Notes: a model not told the origin generated them from the sequence alone. 58,188 nt of DNA from Roseomonas sp. GC11 (GCF_024437745.1 NZ_JANFNY010000031.1:1-58188), one strand, 5' to 3'; positions 8,563-16,612 are shown, counted from the first letter of the stretch. Numbers and translations are program-made.

Positions 8563-8904
8563 ATGGAAGCCACCGCGACGATCGACGATTTCGAGCGCCT
8601 CGACATCCGTGTCGGCACCGTGGTCGATGCCCAGCCGCTGGAGGGGGCGCGCAAGCCCGCCTACCGGCTGGAGATCGACCTGGGCCCCGAACTCGGCATC
8701 CGCCGCTCCTCCGCCCAGATCACCGTGCACTACACGCCGGACCGGCTGATCGGCCGGCAGGTGCTCTGCGTGGTGAACTTCCCGCCCCGCCGCATCGCCG
8801 GCTTCGAGAGCCAGGTCCTCACCCTGGGCCTGCCCGATGCCGATGGTGGCGTGGTGCTGCTCCGCCCCGATTTCGCCGTCCCCAATGGCGGCAGGATGTT
8901 CTGA
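8563..8904 (+). CDS. csaA: CsaA-like tRNA-binding-domain protein
   Basis: A compact 113-aa OB-fold protein made only of a tRNA_bind domain. The pattern DIRVGTVVDAQPLEGARKPAYRL, then LGIRRSSAQIT and CVVNFPPRRIAGFESQVL, is typical of CsaA. Bacterial CsaA binds tRNA and has been described as a chaperone linked to export in Bacillus; its role in alphaproteobacteria is unclear. The ATG at 8563 fits the family length. The gpt gene begins 3 bp after its stop, so the two are cotranscribed. Confidence 0.88.
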   Translation: MEATATIDDFERLDIRVGTVVDAQPLEGARKPAYRLEIDLGPELGIRRSSAQITVHYTPDRLIGRQVLCVVNFPPRRIAGFESQVLTLGLPDADGGVVLLRPDFAVPNGGRMF

Positions 8905-8907
8905 GAC

Positions 8908-9384
8908 ATGGCCTCGCGCTACTACACCGTCAGCTGGGACCAGCTTCACCGCGACAGCAAGGCACTCGCCTGGCGGCTGGTGGAGAAAGGCCCGTGGCAG
9001 GGCATCGTCGCCGTCACGCGCGGCGGGCTGATCCCCGCCGCCATCATCGCGCGCGAGCTGGATTGCCGCCTGATCGAGAGCGTCTCCATCATCACCTATG
9101 ATGAGGAGAAGAAGGGCGAGCCGGTCGTGGCCAAGCCCCCCATCGCCGCCGGCGAGGGCGAGGGCTGGCTGGTGATCGACGATCTGGTGGACACCGGCAC
9201 CACGGCGAAGCAGCTGCGCGGCATGCTGCCGCGCGCGCATTTCGCCACCGTCTACGCCAAGCCCGCCGGCAAGCCGCTGGTCGATACCTTCATCACGGAA
9301 GTGAGCCAGGATACCTGGATCCTCTTCCCCTGGGACACCGAGCCGCAGTTCGTCGCGCCCATCGCCAAGACGGCGCACAAGTAA
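8908..9384 (+). CDS. gpt: Xanthine(-guanine) phosphoribosyltransferase
   Basis: A 158-aa type I phosphoribosyltransferase. It begins with YYTVSWDQLHRDSKALAWRL, typical of Gpt, followed by the PPi-loop segment VTRGGLIPAA and the PRPP-binding motif VIDDLVDTGTT. The C-terminal region has the aromatic purine-binding area (WILFPWDTEPQF). It converts xanthine and guanine plus PRPP to XMP and GMP in purine salvage. Length equals that of E. coli Gpt (152 aa) within a few residues. It is cotranscribed with csaA. Confidence 0.95.
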   Translation: MASRYYTVSWDQLHRDSKALAWRLVEKGPWQGIVAVTRGGLIPAAIIARELDCRLIESVSIITYDEEKKGEPVVAKPPIAAGEGEGWLVIDDLVDTGTTAKQLRGMLPRAHFATVYAKPAGKPLVDTFITEVSQDTWILFPWDTEPQFVAPIAKTAHK

Positions 9385-9395
9385 GACGGCAGGCT

Positions 9396-9413
9396 GAGGG
9401 GGCTTCGCCCCCT
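9396..9413. terminator. TTCG-loop hairpin after gpt, between convergent genes
   Basis: A stem GAGGGGGC/GCCCCCT closed by TTCG, 11 bp after the gpt stop and 16 bp before the end of the convergent hydroxyacid dehydrogenase gene. No T-tract follows, so termination strength is uncertain. The sequence is shared with the hairpins at 4404, 28164 and 30069. Confidence 0.45.
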
Positions 9414-9429
9414 AAGCCCCAGCCCCGCC

Positions 9430-10422
9430 TCAATAGCCCCGTTCGGGGCGGATGCGGTTGGGCAGCGGCGCGCCCTGGCGCAGGGCGCGCAGATTCTCGA
9501 AGAAGATATCCAGGCTGCGGTCGTTGTAGGTGCCCGGGTCGTCCGCCGACATATGCGGGGTGACGAACATGCCCGGCGTGCGCCACAGGCGGTGCTCCTG
9601 CGGCAGCGGCTCCGGCACCGCCACATCCGTCACGCAGCCGGCGAGGTGCCCGGCATCGAGCAGGTTGCAGGCGGCCTCCTGGTCCCACAGCGCGCCGCGG
9701 CCGATATTCACCACCTTGCCCCCCTGCGGCAGCAGGGCAAGGCGGCGGCGGTCGAACAGCCCCTGGGTCTGCGGCGTCAGCGGGCAGGCGATGACGAGGA
9801 ATTCGCTGCGCGGCAGCACCGTCTCCAGATCGGCCTGCGATACCACCTCATGGCACGACTCGTGCGGCGCGGCGCTGTGGCGCACACCGATGACATGCAT
9901 GCCGAACTGCTTCGCCCAGGCCGCGACGGCCCCGCCCAGCGAGCCCAGCCCGACCACGCAGACCGTCCGCCCCGCCAGCACCGAGCCGAAGCGCGGCGCC
10001 CAGCGCCCCGCCCGCGCGTCATGCGCGAAGACCGGCAGGTGGTTGGCCAGCATCAGCAGCGCCATGATGCCGAATTCGCCGGCCTTGGCGGCATGGGTGC
10101 CGCGGTTGTTCAGCAGCGCCACGCCCGGCGGCAGCCACTCGCCCAGGGGCAGCAGCCGGTCCACCCCGGCGGAGGTGCAGAAGATCACCTTCAGCCGCTC
10201 CGGCAGGGCCAGGCGCGGCACGGCGATGCGGGTATGCACCTCCTTCACCCAGGTCAGCAGGGCATCGGCCTGCGGCAGGGCGGCGGCGAAGCCGGCATCG
10301 TCATCGGCATAGCTGACCTCAAGATCCGCCATGTCCGGCGCGCGGGCCACGGCGGCGGCCCATTGCTCCGGCGTGATGGGGAAGAGGGTTTCGTTGGCGG
10401 GGTTCTGGACATGGACACGCAT
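9430..10422 (-). CDS. D-2-hydroxyacid dehydrogenase family protein
   Basis: ATG 10422 gives 330 aa; the longer open frame upstream runs into a repeat element and is rejected. The Rossmann motif is VVGLGSLGGA. The catalytic Arg is in NIGRGALWD, the acid in VAVPEPLPQEH and the His in TPHMSADD. The atypical catalytic loop (DVAVPEP instead of LDVFxxEP) places it in the GhrA-like, phosphoglycerate-dehydrogenase-related branch. Substrate unknown. It is monocistronic on the minus strand, converging with gpt and divergent from the M20 peptidase gene. Confidence 0.88.
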   Translation of the reverse strand: MRVHVQNPANETLFPITPEQWAAAVARAPDMADLEVSYADDDAGFAAALPQADALLTWVKEVHTRIAVPRLALPERLKVIFCTSAGVDRLLPLGEWLPPGVALLNNRGTHAAKAGEFGIMALLMLANHLPVFAHDARAGRWAPRFGSVLAGRTVCVVGLGSLGGAVAAWAKQFGMHVIGVRHSAAPHESCHEVVSQADLETVLPRSEFLVIACPLTPQTQGLFDRRRLALLPQGGKVVNIGRGALWDQEAACNLLDAGHLAGCVTDVAVPEPLPQEHRLWRTPGMFVTPHMSADDPGTYNDRSLDIFFENLRALRQGAPLPNRIRPERGY

Positions 10423-10486
10423 GCGGCGCAGCCTCGCATTCCGGGATGCGCCGTCAAGCCTCCTGGCGAGAATAATGCTTTCAATA

Positions 10487-10604
10487 TCTTCTTTTTCTAA
10501 AGAAAAAGAAGCAAAAAGACTTTCTTTCAGGCTGCCGCCGTCTCCCGGCACAGCGGGACGCTACACTGAAAAAAGTTTTTTGGTTCTTTTTTCCAAAAAA
10601 GAAC
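10487..10604 (+). repeat. Dispersed bidirectional hairpin element, copy B (between divergent genes)
   Basis: Hairpin 1 (10488-10511) has a CTTCTTTTTC stem with a TAAA loop. The middle hairpin carries the variant core with GCTGCCGCCGTCTCCCG on the left and CGGGACGC on the right, inside TTTCAG/CTGAAA. Hairpin 3 is at 10583-10604. This is the only copy between two divergent starts, so it lies in the 5' region of both genes rather than at gene ends. Confidence 0.8.
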
Positions 10605-10634
10605 ATTTATTCTGAATTCAAACAGGCCCTGCCC

Positions 10635-12047
10635 ATGACCCAAGCCGTCGCCGACCATCTCCTGGCCCAGAAAGACGCCATTCTGGAGCGGCTGAAGGCC
10701 CTGCTGCGGCTGCCCAGCGTCAGCACCGACCCCGCCTATGCCGCCGGCATGGCCGCAGCGCGGGATTTCCTGCTGGAGCGGCTGCGCGCCCTCGGCCTCT
10801 CCCAGGTGCAGGCGCTGGAGGCCGGCGGCCACCCGGCCCTCTATGGCGAGTGGCTGGGCGCGCCGGGCCGGCCCACCCTGCTCATCTACGGCCATTACGA
10901 CGTCCAGCCGCCCGACCCGCTGGAGCAATGGGTCTCCCCGCCCTTCGAGCCCACGATCCGCGAGGGCCGGCTCTATGCCCGCGGCGCCTCGGATGTGAAG
11001 GGCTCCACCACCATCGCGGTGGAGACGGTGGGCGCCTTCCTGGCGCTCGGCGGCGCCTGCCCGGTCAACATCAAGTTCTTCCTGGAGGGCGAGGAGGAAA
11101 GCGGCAGCCCCAGCCTGCGCCCGCTGCTGGCGAAGTATCGCCGCCTGCTGGCGGCGGATGCCGTGCTCTCGGCCGATGGCGGCCGGGCCAGCACCACCAT
11201 CCCCACCCTGAACACCGGCGCGCGCGGCCTGTGCAAACTGGAGATCAACCTGCGCGCGGCGGCGAAGGACATGCATTCCGGCCGCTATGGCGGCGCCGTG
11301 CGCAACGCCCTGCACGAGATGGCGCGGCTGGTCGCCACCCTGCATGACGAGCAGGGCCGCATCCGCGTCGCCGGTTTCGACGCGGATGCCACCCCCCTCA
11401 CCCCGCGCGACCGCGCCGATGCGGCGGAGCTGGCGGCGGACGAGGCCGCCTTCTACGCCAGCAGCGGCGCCCTGCCGCATGGCGACCCCGCCTATTCGGT
11501 GCGGGAGCGCCTGACCCTGCGCCCGACCATCGACGTAAACGGCCTCTGGGGCGGCTATACCGGCGCCGGCAGCAAGACCGTCATCCCCGCCGAGGCGCAT
11601 GCCAAGATCACCGCCCGGCTGGTGCCCGGGCAGGACCCGGCGCGGGCGCGGGACTGCCTCGTGGCGCATCTCCGCGCCCATTGCCCGCCGGGGGTGGAGC
11701 TGCGCTTCAGCCCGCCCGGCGCCGGCGCCCCCGCCTCCACCCTGCCGGAGGGCCACCCGCTGCTGGCGGCGGCGGAAGAGGTGGTGCGCGCCACCACCGG
11801 CCGCGCCCCGGCGCGGGCGCGCATCGGCGGCACCCTGCCCATCACCGGCATCTTCCAGGAGGAACTCGGCATCGACACGCTGATGTTCGGCTTCGCCATG
11901 CCGGATGAGGATGTGCACGCGCCCAACGAGTTCTTCCGCCTCTCCTCGCTGGAGGAGGGTCTGCGCGCCTGGCCGCTGCTGCTCTCCCGCCTCGGGCAGG
12001 AGGAGGCGGCGCGCTTCGCCCCCTGGAAGCGCCCCATCCCCGCTTGA
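10635..12047 (+). CDS. M20-family dipeptidase / metallopeptidase
   Basis: A 470-aa zinc peptidase of the ArgE/DapE/CNDP superfamily. The first metal ligands are in IYGHYDVQPPDPLEQW (His, Asp), the bridging Asp in RGASDVKG, and the catalytic Glu pair in LEGEEESGSPS. The lid domain follows from about residue 200, and the last His is in MPDEDVHAPNEFF. The HYDVQPP signature and length match cytosolic non-specific dipeptidases. It probably cleaves dipeptides taken up from the medium. Its TGA stop overlaps a perfect TTGACA box that belongs to the next transcription unit. Confidence 0.93.
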   Translation: MTQAVADHLLAQKDAILERLKALLRLPSVSTDPAYAAGMAAARDFLLERLRALGLSQVQALEAGGHPALYGEWLGAPGRPTLLIYGHYDVQPPDPLEQWVSPPFEPTIREGRLYARGASDVKGSTTIAVETVGAFLALGGACPVNIKFFLEGEEESGSPSLRPLLAKYRRLLAADAVLSADGGRASTTIPTLNTGARGLCKLEINLRAAAKDMHSGRYGGAVRNALHEMARLVATLHDEQGRIRVAGFDADATPLTPRDRADAAELAADEAAFYASSGALPHGDPAYSVRERLTLRPTIDVNGLWGGYTGAGSKTVIPAEAHAKITARLVPGQDPARARDCLVAHLRAHCPPGVELRFSPPGAGAPASTLPEGHPLLAAAEEVVRATTGRAPARARIGGTLPITGIFQEELGIDTLMFGFAMPDEDVHAPNEFFRLSSLEEGLRAWPLLLSRLGQEEAARFAPWKRPIPA

Positions 12048-12072
12048 CAGCGGCGCGGGGCGGGCGCACTTC
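12044..12072 (+). promoter_or_regulatory. Predicted promoter of the tyrosine leader / prephenate dehydrogenase unit
   Basis: A perfect TTGACA (-35) at 12044-12049 is followed after 17 nt by a weak CACTTC (-10) at 12067-12072. Seven further bases put the transcription start at about 12080, the A of the leader ATG, which would make the leader peptide leaderless. The -35 match is seen; the -10 and start site are inferred. Confidence 0.45.
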
Positions 12073-12079
12073 ATCCGGC

Positions 12080-12130
12080 ATGAGCCAGACCGCGCCCACC
12101 CCGCGCCTTTACTACCGCCGCTCGATATAA
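12080..12130 (+). CDS. Leader peptide with tandem Tyr codons (putative tyrosine attenuator)
   Basis: A 16-codon ORF, translating to MSQTAPTPRLYYRRSI and ending TAA, too short for usual ORF calling. Two adjacent TAC (Tyr) codons at 12110-12115 stand just before the 5' arm of a perfect hairpin. The downstream gene encodes prephenate dehydrogenase, the committed step to tyrosine. No Shine-Dalgarno sequence precedes the ATG, but the predicted transcript starts at or next to it, so leaderless translation is plausible. I recall the rhizobial trp leader being described in the same way. Ribosome stalling at the Tyr codons when charged tRNA-Tyr is scarce would decide the downstream RNA fold. The ORF is seen; its translation is inferred. 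Confidence 0.6.
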   Translation: MSQTAPTPRLYYRRSI

Positions 12131-12187
12131 GAGCGGCGCGGTCGAAGCCTGTTTGTTTGACCCCTGCCGCCTCCGGGCGGCATTTTT
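12116..12187 (+). promoter_or_regulatory. Attenuator: hairpin 1:2, antiterminator 2:3 and Rho-independent terminator 3:4
   Basis: Segments 1 (CGCCGCTC, 12116-12123) and 2 (GAGCGGCG, 12131-12138) form a perfect 8-bp stem over the end of the leader ORF. Segments 3 (TGCCGCC, 12165-12171) and 4 (GGCGGCA, 12176-12182) form a 7-bp terminator stem with a TCCG loop and five T. Segment 2 (GAGCGGC) can instead pair with 12166-12173 (GCCG, one bulged C, CTC), which destroys the terminator. This is the standard switch geometry of amino-acid attenuators. Confidence 0.6.
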
Positions 12188-12232
12188 CATGGAATGGCCC
12201 TCCCGGTGGCGGCGCAGCCTCCTGAGGGACCG

Positions 12233-12970
12233 ATGTCCACCCCTGCCCGCCCCCATCTCGGCCTGATCGGCCTCGGCGCCTTCGGGGCCTTCTGCCGCCC
12301 GCATCTGGAGCGGATCGGCACCGTCCATGGCCACGACCCCGCCCAGCCCGGCAGCGCCCCGCTGGCGGAGGCCGCCAGCCAGCCCGTCGTCATCCTCGCC
12401 GTGCCGGTGGCTCGGCTGGCGGAGGCGGCGCGCGCCATCGCCCCGCATCTGCGCCCCGGCGCGCTGGTGGTCGAGGTCTGCTCGATCAAGACACACCCGC
12501 TGGCCGTGCTGCGCGATCTGCTGCCGGCGCATGTGGAACTGCTCGGCACCCACCCGCTCTTCGGCCCGCAGAGCGGCCGGGATGGCATCGCCGGGCTGCG
12601 GCTGGTGGCCTGCCCGGGCGGCGGGGCGCAGGCGCGGCTGGCGCTGCGGATGCTGCGGCGCCTCGGCCTCCAGGTGGTGGCCATGACGGCGGAGGAGCAT
12701 GACCGCCAGATGGCCTGGGTGCAGGGGCTGACGCATCTGGTGGCGCGGCTGGTGGCCGGGCTGGAGATGCCCGCCCTGCCCCACACCACCCCGAGCTTCG
12801 ACCTGCTGATGCGCGCCACCGCCCAGGTTTCCCAGGATTCCGAGGCGCTGTTCCGCACCATCACCGAGGACAACCCCTTCGTCGCCGGGGTGAAGGCGCA
12901 GCTCCTGGCCGGGGCGGAGCGGCTGCTGGCGCCCATGCCGGCGGGGGAGGCAAAAGCCCAGGCCGCGTGA
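12233..12970 (+). CDS. tyrA: Prephenate dehydrogenase
   Basis: A 245-aa TyrA-family enzyme from ATG 12233, with GAGGG 5-9 nt upstream. The N-terminal Rossmann motif is GLIGLGAFG. The family's next blocks follow: ILAVPVARL, VEVCSIKT and GTHPLFGPQSG, whose His is the catalytic residue in characterised prephenate dehydrogenases. The short C-terminal helical dimerisation domain includes EEHDRQMAWVQGLTH. It oxidatively decarboxylates prephenate to 4-hydroxyphenylpyruvate for tyrosine synthesis. It has no ACT domain, so feedback control by Tyr binding is not visible; the leader upstream offers transcriptional control instead. The broader arogenate dehydrogenase activity cannot be excluded. Confidence 0.88.
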   Translation: MSTPARPHLGLIGLGAFGAFCRPHLERIGTVHGHDPAQPGSAPLAEAASQPVVILAVPVARLAEAARAIAPHLRPGALVVEVCSIKTHPLAVLRDLLPAHVELLGTHPLFGPQSGRDGIAGLRLVACPGGGAQARLALRMLRRLGLQVVAMTAEEHDRQMAWVQGLTHLVARLVAGLEMPALPHTTPSFDLLMRATAQVSQDSEALFRTITEDNPFVAGVKAQLLAGAERLLAPMPAGEAKAQAA

Positions 12971-13045
12971 GTGGTTGTCAATTTGTTTTGAATTCGATTC
13001 AAAATTGCAACACAGTGCGCCGCACCACCCACGGGGGAAAGCGCC
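12971..13045 (+). promoter_or_regulatory. AT-rich promoter with operator-like palindrome before the M15 peptidase gene
   Basis: A short gap that is strikingly AT-rich. It has TTGTCA at 12975-12980 as a possible -35 box. A perfect inverted repeat TTTTGAAT-TCG-ATTCAAAA at 12986-13004 would cover the -10 region, a layout expected for a repressor operator. GGGGGAAAG just before ATG 13046 is the ribosome-binding site. Confidence 0.4.
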
Positions 13046-13873
13046 ATGCCCTTGCCACAGCACACGCTGCAATTCGGCGACAACAGCCAGGATGTGCGGA
13101 CCTGGCAGGACTATCTGGTCGAGCAGGGGCAATTGCCGCCGGATCAGGTGGATGGCCGCTTCGGCCCCATCACGGAAGCGGCCACGCGGCACCTGCAAAG
13201 GCTGCTGGGCGTGGCCGCCAGCGGCGCGGTGGACCCGCCCACCCTGGAGGCGGCGCGGCAGCACCTGACCCAAAGCCTCACGCGGGCCGAGGTCGCGGCC
13301 ACGGCCGCCTTCAACACGGCGGGCCCTTCCTGGCCGCCGCCGCCCACCTCGCTCTCCCCCCTGAGCACGGCGCAGAAGCAGGCGCTCTTCGGCGATTTCA
13401 CCTATGTGGCGGCGCCGACAGCCGACAACCCGGAGGCCATCCGCATCCTTGATGACTGGGCCCAGCGCAATATCGTGCGGGTTCGCCTGCCCGGCCTGGC
13501 CCGGGTGCAGGGCGGCCCCAGCCATGAGAGCATCTCCTGGTACAAGGGCGCGGCGGACCAGCTCCTGGCGCTCTGGACCACCTGGGAGAAGAAGGGGCTG
13601 CTGGGCCGCGTGCTGAGCTGGGGCGGCAGCTGGAACCCGCGCTTCGTGCGCGGCAAGGCGAAGGAGGGCATTCTCAGCAGCCACGCCTTCGCCACCGCCT
13701 TCGACATCAATGTGGAGTGGAACCGGCTCTACGACATCCCGGCCCTGCTCAACCATCCGGGCTGCGTGCGCGAACTGGTGGAAAGCGCCAATGCGCATGG
13801 CTTCTACTGGGGCGGGCACTTCAAGGGCCGCCCGGACGGGATGCACTTCGAGATCGCAAAACTACAGCTATAA
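13046..13873 (+). CDS. Peptidoglycan-binding M15 peptidase (endolysin-like)
   Basis: A 275-aa protein with an N-terminal PG_binding_1 domain (about 5-75; QFGDNSQDVRTWQDYL, DGRFGPITEAATRHLQ). A linker leads to a C-terminal M15_4 D-Ala-D-Ala or L-Ala-D-Glu peptidase domain (about 150-275). Zinc ligands are visible as His-x6-Asp in SSHAFATAFDIN and His in DGMHFE. There is no signal peptide or membrane anchor, which is how phage endolysins look and not how host carboxypeptidases look. No other phage genes are nearby, so it is either a domesticated remnant or is released by lysis. It converges with the NAPRT gene. Confidence 0.85.
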   Translation: MPLPQHTLQFGDNSQDVRTWQDYLVEQGQLPPDQVDGRFGPITEAATRHLQRLLGVAASGAVDPPTLEAARQHLTQSLTRAEVAATAAFNTAGPSWPPPPTSLSPLSTAQKQALFGDFTYVAAPTADNPEAIRILDDWAQRNIVRVRLPGLARVQGGPSHESISWYKGAADQLLALWTTWEKKGLLGRVLSWGGSWNPRFVRGKAKEGILSSHAFATAFDINVEWNRLYDIPALLNHPGCVRELVESANAHGFYWGGHFKGRPDGMHFEIAKLQL

Positions 13874-13877
13874 AGCT

Positions 13878-13962
13878 TTCTTTCAGTTTGGCGTCCCGCT
13901 GAAGGCCCGCAGCGGGACGCCAACTGAAAAAAGTTTTTTGGTTCTTTTTTTCAAAAAAGAAC
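13878..13962 (+). repeat. Dispersed bidirectional hairpin element, copy C
   Basis: Lacks hairpin 1. The GC-rich stem TTTCAGTTTGGCGTCCCGCT pairs with AGCGGGACGCCAACTGAAA (about 13881-13929, one bulged T). Hairpin 3 GTTCTTTTTTT/AAAAAAGAAC is at 13941-13962. It lies between convergent genes, 4 bp after the M15 peptidase stop and 8 bp from the NAPRT stop, so it should terminate both. Confidence 0.8.
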
Positions 13963-13969
13963 AATAACC

Positions 13970-15163
13970 CTAATTGCTCACCCCATTCTTCTTGCGCGCC
14001 CCGTTCTTGTGCAACAGGAATTCGCGCCCGAGCTTCACCCGCGCCGCACCGTCATAGGAGACGATATCGGCGGTGGCGTAGGTCTCGCTCCAGGTATTGG
14101 GGATGAAGCTTCCGGTGCCGACGACATCGACCGGCGCGCGGGCCTCGCTCATCACCCGGCACTTGGTCACGCCGAAGCCGGAGGAGGCGACGATCCGCAC
14201 CTTGGGGAAGCCGGCCTCGTCCAGCGCCTCGCGCATGCGCCAGATGGCGGCGGCGGAGACGCCGGTGCCGACCAGATGGCGCAACTCCGTCTCCGAGCGG
14301 TAGCGGCGGATGGCGCCGGGCGCGTGCCGCTCCAGCACGGCGTAGGACTCCGCCGGGTCCAGCCCTTCCAGGAAGCGGCCGCCATGGGTGTCCAGCCGCA
14401 CCGCCAGCCGCCCTTCCGCCGCCAGTTCGGGGAAGCGCTGGCAGAGCGCCAGGCTGTCCGTCACCTCGCGGCCGAAGTAATCGACCAGCACGGTCAGCGC
14501 CTCATCCGGGAAGGTCTCGTGGAACATCTCGGCGGCGCGGACGGTGCTGCGGGCGTAGCCGATCAGCGCATGCGGCATGGTGCCATAGCCGCGCAGATTG
14601 CCGAACCAGTGCGCCGTGGCGTCATTGGCATTGCCGATGAAGCCCTTCGCCCCCTCCCGCTTCGCCGCGGCACTGCCGACGGCGGCGGCATAGGCCATCA
14701 TCTCCTGCATCTCGGCGCCGGCGCAGTGCCGGGCCTCCATGGCCAGGAAGGCGGCATGGGGGAGTTCCAGGCTCATCTGATAGGCATTGTGCGCGGCGAC
14801 GCAGGCCGGGCCCAGCTTCTGGAGATAGATCGTCTCCAGGTCCGACAGATGCACGAAGGAGCCGGTGAGATAGACGATCGGGTCGCCCGCGCCCACCCAC
14901 TCGCCTTCCTTGTGCATCAGCTCGATCTCGAAGCGCGTGCCGCGCGCGGCGGCGACGCGCTCCAGCCAGTCGATCATCAGGCGCGGGGCGCTGACGACGG
15001 GGCGGCGCAGGAAGACCGCGTAGGTCACCGTGGCATCGCCGAAGCGCTGCACGATGGCCTTGGTGCGGTTGAAATAGGCGTCGGTCTGGCGGGAGATGGC
15101 CTCATCCCCCGCCGGGCCGGACGCCGCGCCCGTGGCGGTGCGCGGCGGCAGCCCGTCCGTCAT
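13970..15163 (-). CDS. pncB: Nicotinate phosphoribosyltransferase
   Basis: A 397-aa NAPRTase from ATG 15163. The pattern [27 protein letters not shown] at the N-terminus, [11 protein letters not shown], and the block [30 protein letters not shown] identify the family; the His in MPHALIG sits at the position of the phosphorylated His. It converts nicotinate and PRPP to nicotinate mononucleotide with ATP, the salvage entry to NAD. The ATG overlaps the TGA of the DAHP synthase gene in an ATGA junction, so translation is coupled. That pairing of shikimate and NAD salvage genes is unusual. Confidence 0.9.
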   Translation of the reverse strand: MTDGLPPRTATGAASGPAGDEAISRQTDAYFNRTKAIVQRFGDATVTYAVFLRRPVVSAPRLMIDWLERVAAARGTRFEIELMHKEGEWVGAGDPIVYLTGSFVHLSDLETIYLQKLGPACVAAHNAYQMSLELPHAAFLAMEARHCAGAEMQEMMAYAAAVGSAAAKREGAKGFIGNANDATAHWFGNLRGYGTMPHALIGYARSTVRAAEMFHETFPDEALTVLVDYFGREVTDSLALCQRFPELAAEGRLAVRLDTHGGRFLEGLDPAESYAVLERHAPGAIRRYRSETELRHLVGTGVSAAAIWRMREALDEAGFPKVRIVASSGFGVTKCRVMSEARAPVDVVGTGSFIPNTWSETYATADIVSYDGAARVKLGREFLLHKNGARKKNGVSN

Positions 15164-16539
15164 TGCGCGGCGACCAGCGGCAGCACCGCCCCTTCCGGAC
15201 GGCGGGCCTTCAGCTCCTCCGCCACCAGGAAGGCCAGTTCCAGCGCCTGCTCGGCATTCAGCCGCGGGTCGCAGGAGGTGGCGTAGTTGGCGGCGAGATC
15301 GGCCTCGGTCAGCTTGTGGGCGCCGCCGACGCATTCCGTCACGTCGCTGCCCGTCATTTCCACATGGACGCCGCCGGCCCAGCTGCCTTCCGCCTGGTGC
15401 GCGTCGAAGAAGCCGCGCAGCTCGGAGAGGATGGCATCGAAGGAGCGGGTCTTGTAGCCACCGGCCGTGTGGGTGTTGCCGTGCATGGGGTCGCAGATCC
15501 ACACCACCTCGCGCCCGGCGCGCTTCACCGCGCGCAGCAGGGGCGGCAGCTTCTCCGCCACCTTGCCCGCGCCCATGCGGCTAATCAGCGTCAGCCGGCC
15601 CGGCGTGTTGGCGGGGTTCAGGATCTCGGTCAGCCGCACCAGCTCATCGGCATCGGTGCTGGGGCCGACCTTGAGGCCCAGCGGGTTCTTCACCCCGCGC
15701 AGGAACTCGACATGCGCGCCCTCCGGCTGCCGCGTGCGGTCGCCGATCCACAGGAAGTGGGCGGAGCAGGCATACCAGTCCCCCGTCGTGGAATCGACGC
15801 GGGTCAGCGCCTCCTCATAGGGGAGGAGCAGCGCCTCATGGCTGGTGTAGAAATCGGTCTCGCGCACCTGCGGCGCCTCGGACATGCCGCAGGCGGCCAT
15901 GAAGCGCAGCGTCTCGTCGATGCGCGCGGCGAGGTCGCGGTAGCGGTCCACCAGCGGCGAGCGCGCGACGAAGCCGAGATTCCAGCGGTGCACCTCGTGC
16001 AGGTCGGCATAGCCGCCGGTGGCGAAGGCGCGCAGCAGGTTCAGCGTGCCGGCCGACTGCATATAGGCGAATTCCATCCGCGCCGGGTCCGGCACGCGGG
16101 CCTCGGGGGTGAAGTCCGGCCCGTTGATGATGTCGCCGCGATAGGAGGGCAGCGTCACGCCGCCCTGCGTCTCCGTGTCGGAGGAGCGCGGCTTGGCGAA
16201 CTGCCCGGCCATGCGGCCCAGCTTCACCACCGGCAGCGAGCCGCCGAAGGTCAGCACCACCGCCATCTGCAGCAGCACGCGGAAGGTGTCGCGGATCGGG
16301 TTCGCCTTGAAGTCGGCGAAGCTCTCGGCGCAATCGCCGCCCTGCAGCACGAAGGCCCGCCCCTGCCCGGCCTTGGCCAGGGACTGCTGCAGCCTGCGGG
16401 CCTCACCGGCAAAAACCAGCGGGGGAAAGCTCGCGAGGCGGGATTCCATTTCCTTGAGCCTGGCCTGATCCGGATAATCCGGAACCTGCCGGATCGGCAT
16501 TTCGCGCCAGCTACCGGGCTGCCACCCGCGCACCGTCAT
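15160..16539 (-). CDS. aroG: Class II 3-deoxy-7-phosphoheptulonate (DAHP) synthase
   Basis: A 459-aa plant/Mycobacterium-type (AroA-II) DAHP synthase. Key blocks are the N-terminal [39 protein letters not shown], then [37 protein letters not shown] and [10 protein letters not shown]. Later blocks are ICDPMHGNT (metal/substrate His) and [10 protein letters not shown]. It condenses phosphoenolpyruvate and erythrose-4-phosphate, the first step of aromatic amino acid synthesis, and therefore feeds the prephenate dehydrogenase encoded 3 kb away. GAGGA upstream of ATG 16539 is the ribosome-binding site. The gene symbol used for class II enzymes varies between genomes (aroF, aroG, aroH). Confidence 0.93.
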   Translation of the reverse strand: MTVRGWQPGSWREMPIRQVPDYPDQARLKEMESRLASFPPLVFAGEARRLQQSLAKAGQGRAFVLQGGDCAESFADFKANPIRDTFRVLLQMAVVLTFGGSLPVVKLGRMAGQFAKPRSSDTETQGGVTLPSYRGDIINGPDFTPEARVPDPARMEFAYMQSAGTLNLLRAFATGGYADLHEVHRWNLGFVARSPLVDRYRDLAARIDETLRFMAACGMSEAPQVRETDFYTSHEALLLPYEEALTRVDSTTGDWYACSAHFLWIGDRTRQPEGAHVEFLRGVKNPLGLKVGPSTDADELVRLTEILNPANTPGRLTLISRMGAGKVAEKLPPLLRAVKRAGREVVWICDPMHGNTHTAGGYKTRSFDAILSELRGFFDAHQAEGSWAGGVHVEMTGSDVTECVGGAHKLTEADLAANYATSCDPRLNAEQALELAFLVAEELKARRPEGAVLPLVAAQ

Positions 16540-16612
16540 GACACTCAGCGTCCTCAGAGCAATTCTTGGCCGGGCAGGATAGACCGAGCCACGGGCAGAG
16601 GGCTACCACCGA

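Noticed and set aside
12080-12187. Region before tyrA considered as a T-box riboswitch
   Set aside because: No T-box sequence or specifier stem was seen; a short translated ORF with Tyr codons explains the structure better, and T-boxes are rare in this group.
12165-12187. Hairpin with T-tract taken as a simple terminator for the M20 peptidase gene
   Set aside because: It is 118 bp after that stop and downstream of a perfect -35 box and leader ORF, so termination of the leader transcript is more likely; a double role stays possible.
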